DNA of 64,000 nt from assembly GCA_019321725.1 (NCBI GenBank), contig CM033109.1, positions 15,097,993 to 15,161,992 on the forward strand, written 5' to 3'. Each line of letters begins with the position of its first letter. The first letter of the stretch is position 1. The position numbers and the translations under genes are program-made. Below are positions 60,366-64,000 of the stretch, piece after piece. The notes under the pieces were generated by a model. The model saw nothing but the letters and a program-made list of their open reading frames with translations, was not told the origin of the DNA and ran no database searches. This stretch comes from Paulownia fortunei. Taxonomy: Eukaryota > Streptophyta > Magnoliopsida > Lamiales > Paulowniaceae.

Positions 60366-61932
60366 TGTTAGAGTGGTACCCAACATGCCAATTAATGGTT
60401 GCTATTATACTTTTGTAAAACTAATCTTATTCAAAATATATTATTAGTAAATTGGCATTTCATTATCTTTAATTGCACATAGACAATTAGATAAATTTCC
60501 TATACTATATATATTTAAGGGATATGGTCACGATAGCAATCATGGAACAATTCTCTATACCTTTGGTCTTAAACTAATTCTAAGTCGATAATTTATTGAG
60601 ATGGAATATCAATAAAACTGTAAGACTCATGCACATGATGCATGTTCAAAAGAATGATATCTCGCTCACTAGACATCGGTATGGGGTTGCTAGTGCATGT
60701 GTGCAAGTGCTCATTAGGGATTGATACACCGAACAGTCCCTTAGAAACTTTTCAATTGGAAAATTTGTTCGTCGAATGAGAATTTTCTAGTTACATAGTG
60801 CATGAATTAGTCCTCGAACTTGAGACACCATGGTAATCTTGTGCATAAATGTTGCACTTTAATGTATACCTCGATTAATTATCAATCACAAAGGGAGTAT
60901 ATTGGGTGTAGCATCATCGTGCATGGAGGTTAATGAGTTGGCGATCCGTCACTCATCTAATAGAATAGATGAATCTCATATGCATTTTATAGCCCTTAAC
61001 TCAGAAGTCTCTGAGCAGGATGAATATTAGATGGAGGTTTTCTAATGATTTATCAATAGTTAATAAAACTAGAAATGAAATTATAGTTATTAAGTCAATT
61101 AGACTTTTGACTAATAATTCATGACATAAACTTAATTGGGAGATTAGTTTATGGAATGATCGGACTTACTTGGCACTCACAATAAGAAAAGGTACTCTTG
61201 TTATTTCACATAAAACTAGGTAGTCATGATGCACTATTGGGTGCTTCTCATGACTTATGAAGTTCTTGGAATTAAAAAGTTAATTCCAAGATTATTAATT
61301 AATTGAATTAATTAAATAAAATATTTAATATTCACTTAAATTGTAAGAATTGCAAGCTTACTGATAGCTTAGTGTGAACCTAATGGATCACACACAATCA
61401 GGATAGTTCATTTTTAATCTAGGAATAATCCAAGGAGTAGGATTAGTTAATTAATGAAGATTAATTAATTAGAGGTAGAATTAATTTAAGAAGTTAAATT
61501 AATTCAATCAGCTAAATAATGTAAGTATTTAATTAGACCTAATTAGGATTAGGAGCTCACGGTGAGTGAATTAATAATTAAATGGATCAATTAATTGAAT
61601 GTAAATATTATTTATATTATACTCCCAAAATCTAGATTAAAAACAAAAGATTAAAATTCATCCACAAGAATTTTAATTTATGAATTTGCCCGATGTACGG
61701 ATAAGTGAATTGTTTTCTATCTGTACATGATTTGAATCGTCCAATCAGCTTTATCAATTGAAGTGCTAATTTTTAGGGATATCGTGAATCCCTTCATTTT
61801 TAGTTAGGCTAGTAATTCAGACGCCAATCAATCTTATCGAATCAAGACTATATGTATTAAATAAGTTTATACATGATTTTTAATTTTAAATTTTTCATTG
61901 CATTTGCGTCCTATGATTTTGCTAACGCAACA
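60366..61932 (+). repeat. copia D 3' LTR, 1567 bp
   Basis: Begins TGTTAGAGTGGTACCC and ends GATTTTGCTAACGCAACA. It has the common LTR blocks (GAGACACCATGGTAATC, AATTAATT tracts). It is followed by the right target duplication TCAAA. Confidence 0.87.
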
Positions 61933-62000
61933 TCAAACACATAAAAAAGTAACATAATGATCTCTACATGACTAAATTTTATAACATGGTTAATAAGAGG

Positions 62001-62005
62001 TGTGT

Positions 62006-62036
<31 letters not shown>

Positions 62037-62038
62037 GG
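62001..62038 (+). repeat. (TG)10 followed by a 19-G run
   Basis: Ten TG units at 62001-62020 pass directly into an unbroken G run to 62038. Compound microsatellite; such a long G run is rare in this AT-rich setting and its exact length may be unreliable. Confidence 0.95.
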
Positions 62039-63929
62039 AGAACATGGTGAGAGAGAAAGTGTTTTTTTCTTGTTTTCTTTACACAAGTCATTGGGACAAT
62101 TTGGTAGATTAGTTATAATATTTATAAACATTTTGTGATCAAAGTATTTAAATAATTGTAGTAGTCAAAATGATACAATAGAAATATGAAAGATAAAACT
62201 CTTTTAAATCAACAATGCAAAGGTGTAAAGTGAAGCAATCCAAAAATCAAACCATAAAATTTAACATTTACACAAAATCCATAGGAAAAAAAATATTCTT
62301 AAACCAAAACTAAACATAACATGTAGATAGTAATTATAAATAGTACTTAACTTTTGAAGTCTAATATGTCTATCATGTTACTTCTTCCAACAAATAGATA
62401 CGATAAAATAAATTACAAGTATGAACAAGAAACATAAAATTCAGTTTAAAAATTTCACAAAAAGATCATCATTTTCTTTTCTTGTTTATGGTGTAAACTC
62501 ATCTTTTTATTTCCCCTAAAAATTGTCATAGAAATAGAACAATTAATGAAAATAAGAGAAAAATTCATAAATCCACGACAGTGTACACAAATCAACTTTA
62601 AGTTGTTATAAATCTTATACAAAATCCTCATAAGTCAATGACCTATTATCAGAAACGCCAGAAGTTTAGTGTTGTAAATCAAAAAATTATGATGAAAAGA
62701 ATGCTGGCTATTAGTTTTTTAAAAATGAGTTTGAAATTAAACAAAAAAAAAAAACAGGAAACTTAGTTTTACACATCAAATATGACACTTAAAAACACAT
62801 AAATTTCAATTGTGCCCTCTTTTTATATATTTAATAGACATGAAATAAAACTATAATAGGCACCACAAAAAAATTAAAGAAACATAAAATATCATGACAT
62901 ATTCATATTTTTATAATAAGTAGTAAATAACACGTGTGTTATACGTAATTTATATGACTCTAGAAAATTAATTATATTATTTAATAACTTATTTGAGTAG
63001 AATTAAGATATTATAAGATATTTCAAAAATTATAAAATATTAAATAAAATATAATCAATAAAAAATAAAATTTTATAAAATATTTTATAAAATAATTATT
63101 GATCGATATAACATTGAAATAAAGCAAGAGACTCTCTTCCAACTCATACTTTGTAGGCAATACTTGTTTTCTAGAGATTAAAGAAATTTGACAAATTGAA
63201 AGAATTTAAATGTTAAGAAAGATAGATATTTAATATTAAATAAATATCCTTTTTACAAACATAAATAAAATTATAATTTAGTTATATTTCTTCTTTAATA
63301 ATGAATACATGTGGAACTAAGTGAAAGGATAAGGGTATAGGATTAAAAATTGAAGTAAAATACATATCCAATATTCAAGGATCTACAAAATTATTTGTTA
63401 GTTTTTAAATATTATTCAATGTACATACGGCCTATACATAATATTATTAAACTACTTTAATTGAGTATAATCATTATAAGTAATCAAATTATTTTTTCTT
63501 TTATTATTTGAATGCTAGAATTTTATTCACATTACATGATTATTAGGAATCAGAACTTTGTGTTACAGTGAATCATGCTTCAATGTTATTTTTTGTTAAG
63601 AAAAATTAAATATTTATTATTATGTATAATATATAATGTATTACTTAAACACAAAATATTTGTATCTACACTCAAAACTTATCTGTACACAATATTTTTA
63701 GTCTACGTCTCATATATGAGGTGTCTTGTTTAAACAACTATTGCTTATAAACATTAAGGTTCCTTTGGAGAGAGCAATATATAATTAGCATTAATAAGAC
63801 TTTGAATGAGGCAAATAGACACCAATATTTAGAATTGTTTGTCCTTGAACTTTTTTATTGTCATTAAAAAGCAAAGTTTTATTTAAAATTATTTATATCT
63901 AAATTGAAATAGATAACCTTCATTTTCAG

Positions 63930-64000
63930 CTGGCGAAAGTAACACTCTAGTGCAAAGACAAGCTTTCCAGTATATTGTCCAAACAGAGTCTCTGCATCAG
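63930..64000 (+). other. possible exon edge at window end
   Basis: Composition shifts from under 25% GC to near 45% GC right after TTCATTTTCAG, an acceptable splice acceptor. Plus strand from base 63932 stays open for 23 codons to the window end (GESNTLVQRQAF...). The minus strand is also open here (FGQYTGKLVFALECYFRQL), with a weak donor AAG/GT near 63917. Neither is recognised. An open run this short is expected by chance; the composition shift is the main reason to list it. Confidence 0.25.

Larger units (their letters stand above)
50204..61932 (+). mobile_element. Ty1/copia element D with nested C2 and L
   Basis: 5' LTR 50204-50812 (609 bp, internally deleted), primer site 50814, leader, broken gag-pol from 52613, polypurine tract 60351-60365, 3' LTR 60366-61932. 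Perfect 5-bp target duplication TCAAA at 50199-50203 and 61933-61937. Two later insertions split the reverse transcriptase: solo LTR C2 (55327-57628) and derivative L (57956-59408). Without these D is about 8 kb. Confidence 0.9.
61938..64000. other. unassigned, very AT-rich DNA
   Basis: No transposon protein, no LTR partner and no open frame of note. It contains the TG/G microsatellite (62001-62038) and many A- and T-runs. The last 71 bases are richer in GC (see possible exon). Confidence 0.6.

Overview
This window is intergenic DNA from a flowering plant and is almost entirely LTR retrotransposons nested inside one another. The evidence for a plant is AT-rich sequence, Ty1/copia and Ty3/gypsy (Tekay/Del-like and Athila/Tat-like) elements with plant-type primer sites, many solo or truncated LTRs, 5-bp target-site duplications (TSDs) and a 100-N scaffold gap. 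There is no tRNA or rRNA gene, no CRISPR array and no complete host gene. Species cannot be told. Element names A, B, C1, C2, D, E, F, G, H, J, K1, K2, L, T1 and T2 are mine.

Layout. 1-1418: truncated minus-strand Tekay-like LTR (K1). 1419-2691: Athila-like 3' end. 2692-6551: two Tat-like 3' ends facing away from each other (T1 minus, T2 plus) around a copia LTR fragment (H). 6552-9935: Tekay-like LTR with a remnant of pol (K2). 9936-11995: Athila-like LTR, primer site and gag, cut by copia element B (11996-20164). B's 3' LTR is cut by a minus-strand gypsy-type LTR (C1) that runs into the N gap at 21705-21804. From 21805 an old copia LTR (F) is split twice. Solo LTR E (22176-25161) sits in it, and so does minus-strand copia A (25486-46184, TSD GGAAT). 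A is itself split in its leader by a 10.8-kb gypsy element J (31935-42702, TSD TAAGT). F ends at 47599 and a short leader leads into a reversed LTR fragment (G, to 49368). After about 830 bp of unassigned AT-rich DNA comes copia D (50204-61932, TSD TCAAA). D's reverse transcriptase is interrupted by solo LTR C2 (55327-57628, TSD TTTTG) and by a deleted copia derivative L (57956-59408). The last 2 kb is very AT-rich unassigned DNA. The final 70 bases are richer in GC and could be the edge of an exon.

All coding regions are broken gag-pol genes with stops and frameshifts. The longest intact piece is 445 codons of J's reverse transcriptase/RNase H. The insertion order can be read from the nesting: F first, then E and (separately) A, and J after A; D came before C2 and L. 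I found no new biological system. The most interesting signals are the GC-rich, fast-changing islands and paired motifs in the untranslated leader of the copia family, the L derivative, and an LTR (E) enlarged by about 0.8 kb of unlike sequence.
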